NCBI GenBank assembly: GCA_005801395.1
Contig: SYDV01000521.1
Span: 1 to 5,179, forward strand
Source of the DNA: Planctomycetia bacterium
GTDB taxonomy: Bacteria; Planctomycetota; UBA11346
Direction of reading: 5' to 3'
DNA length: 5,179 nucleotides
In this document: piece by piece, positions 4,221 to 5,179 of the stretch
Layout: the number at the start of each line of letters is the position of its first letter
How positions within the stretch are numbered: position 1 is the stretch's first letter
The notes under the pieces: model-generated
Told to the model about the DNA's origin: nothing
Seen by the model: only the letters and a program-made list of their open reading frames with translations
Databases searched by the model: none
Made by a program: the position numbers and the translations under genes

Positions 4221-5179
4221 TTATTTTTTATTCCAACGCAAAACGCGACCAGACGAATTCCATTCACATTCCATAATGTTACCCTGTGCATCAAAGGTCA
4301 CGCCATGGGGAGACGTCACCACACCAGCGCGCCAATCTGCGGGCACCACTTTGTTGGTATTGGTCTGACCTGCCGTGTCGTTTACTCCCAAAATTGCGAC
4401 TACTTTGCCTTCTTTATTCAGTACCGACACTCGTCCTGCGATTTCAGCCACCGCGACATAATCGCCATGGAATGACGCCGAACTTGGACGACGCAGGCCT
4501 TCGGCGGGCACTTCGCCGATGATCTTGCCATCCAGCTGCAAGTGCAGAATACGATTATTGCCACGATCGCAGACAAATAAACGTGGTGGGTCAAAGCGAT
4601 TATCAACGTGTACTTTGTGCGCGTTGCTTAATTTCCATGGTTCACCAGGTCCGCCAAATTCAGCTTTTAATTTGCCCTCTTTGTCGAAGACAAAAATATA
4701 ACTTTTACCATAACCGTCGACCACAAATATATCACCATTCTGTGCCACATCACAATTGGTAAGTCTTAATCCACCAGAACGCTTTTTGATTTCCTCTTTA
4801 GTTAATGTGACGCTTGATCCATCATCCTTTTTTACCGTTAGTTTACCCCCTACGTCGGAAATGATCGCGCCATTAAATTTATCACCCGTTTTCAACTCGA
4901 TACTCACCGCCTTTACTCTGTTTTCCGGGAAGGCACTGGTGGGAATTTCCATCAAAACCGTGCCGTCTGTTTTCATTTTTAAGACTTTGGTTTGACCTAG
5001 TACCGTGGCGTAAATGGCTTCTTCACCGTTGATTGTGCGAATCGCGAAACCATGCAAGGTTTCTGGACACTTTATTTGGCGAATAAAAACCCCATCCGCA
5101 CCGTAAACTTGCAGGCCACCTTCGCTTTGACCTTCAACGCTAACATAAATATGCCCAGCCGCATCGACTTGAATCTCTC
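4221..5179 (-). CDS. NHL-repeat six-bladed beta-propeller protein with small beta-strand insert, 5' end missing
   Basis: The frame stays open to the right window edge. The apparent start TTG at 5055-5057 is internal, since 40 more in-frame residues upstream (including IQVDAAGHIYVSVEG and LQVYGADGVFIRQI) are NHL-like. The visible 318 residues carry repeated 'D-x-x-G-x-I/L-Y/F-V-x-D/E' strands with N-x-R-I-type turns: NGDIFVVDGYGKSYIFVFD, RLFVCDRGNNRILHLQLDG, DYVAVAEIAGRVSVLNKEG, and the closing PHGVTFDAQGNIMECEWN with SGRVLRW. Between blades, nucleotides 4779-4910 encode a 44-residue insert (VSIELKTGDKFNGAIISDVG onward, to KEEIKKR) shaped like a small Sm/SH3-type barrel. NHL propellers of this sort are usually exported binding or scaffold proteins, but any signal peptide would be outside the window. 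No heme CxxCH motif or clear catalytic set is visible. The stop TAA (4221-4223) nearly abuts the next gene. Enzymatic activity (SMP-30 lactonase, peptidyl-amidoglycolate lyase) is not supported. Confidence 0.85.
   Translation of the reverse strand, partial: EIQVDAAGHIYVSVEGQSEGGLQVYGADGVFIRQIKCPETLHGFAIRTINGEEAIYATVLGQTKVLKMKTDGTVLMEIPTSAFPENRVKAVSIELKTGDKFNGAIISDVGGKLTVKKDDGSSVTLTKEEIKKRSGGLRLTNCDVAQNGDIFVVDGYGKSYIFVFDKEGKLKAEFGGPGEPWKLSNAHKVHVDNRFDPPRLFVCDRGNNRILHLQLDGKIIGEVPAEGLRRPSSASFHGDYVAVAEIAGRVSVLNKEGKVVAILGVNDTAGQTNTNKVVPADWRAGVVTSPHGVTFDAQGNIMECEWNSSGRVLRWNKK

Noticed and set aside
4071..4703. Shared peptide SYIFV in the propeller (GKSYIFVFD) and in the membrane protein (GNSYIFVEL)
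   Set aside because: Five residues only, in different structural contexts and with no wider similarity; taken as coincidence.
5055..5057. TTG as the start of the NHL protein
   Set aside because: The frame is open upstream to the window edge and the extra 40 residues contain clear NHL-type strands, so TTG is internal and the gene is truncated by the window.
4221..5179. Pentonolactonase (SMP-30/gluconolactonase fold) to complete the Weimberg pathway
   Set aside because: The protein is a beta-propeller, but the repeats are NHL type, the SMP-30 metal-ligand pattern is not visible, and a probable terminator separates it from the pentose genes.

Overview
The window carries five protein-coding genes and no RNA gene, CRISPR array or recognisable transposase. 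Genes have ordinary Shine-Dalgarno starts, short intergenic gaps and signal-peptide logic, so this is a bacterium, most likely Gram-negative. The lineage cannot be fixed from the sequence. The NHL beta-propeller with a small beta-strand insert, together with a class III ketoglutarate-semialdehyde dehydrogenase, recalls Planctomycetota/Verrucomicrobiota gene sets. The BioA type is also common in Proteobacteria. Treat any lineage call as a weak inference.

Layout. On the + strand, positions 2-841 hold the 3' two-thirds of a biotin-synthesis aminotransferase (bioA), cut by the left edge. All other genes are on the - strand and run right to left: a secreted-type NHL-repeat beta-propeller cut by the right edge (4221-5179); a small protein with a signal peptide and a C-terminal membrane helix (3591-4202); a KdaD-like 2-keto-3-deoxypentonate dehydratase of the fumarylacetoacetate hydrolase fold (2637-3458); and a 2-oxoglutarate-semialdehyde dehydrogenase (1018-2610). 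The - strand set converges on bioA. The gap between them (842-1017) holds a 101-bp inverted-repeat element with competing hairpins.

How the genes fit together. The dehydratase and the dehydrogenase are 26 bp apart and catalyse consecutive reactions: 2-keto-3-deoxy-pentonate to 2,5-dioxopentanoate (ketoglutarate semialdehyde), then to 2-oxoglutarate. This is the lower half of an oxidative, non-phosphorylating pentose route (Weimberg type). The sugar dehydrogenase, lactonase and pentonate dehydratase are not in the window. The beta-propeller and the membrane-anchored protein are nearly contiguous and probably co-translated. A hairpin at the end of this pair and a 132-bp gap suggest they form a unit separate from the pentose genes. 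bioA is unrelated metabolically and simply converges.
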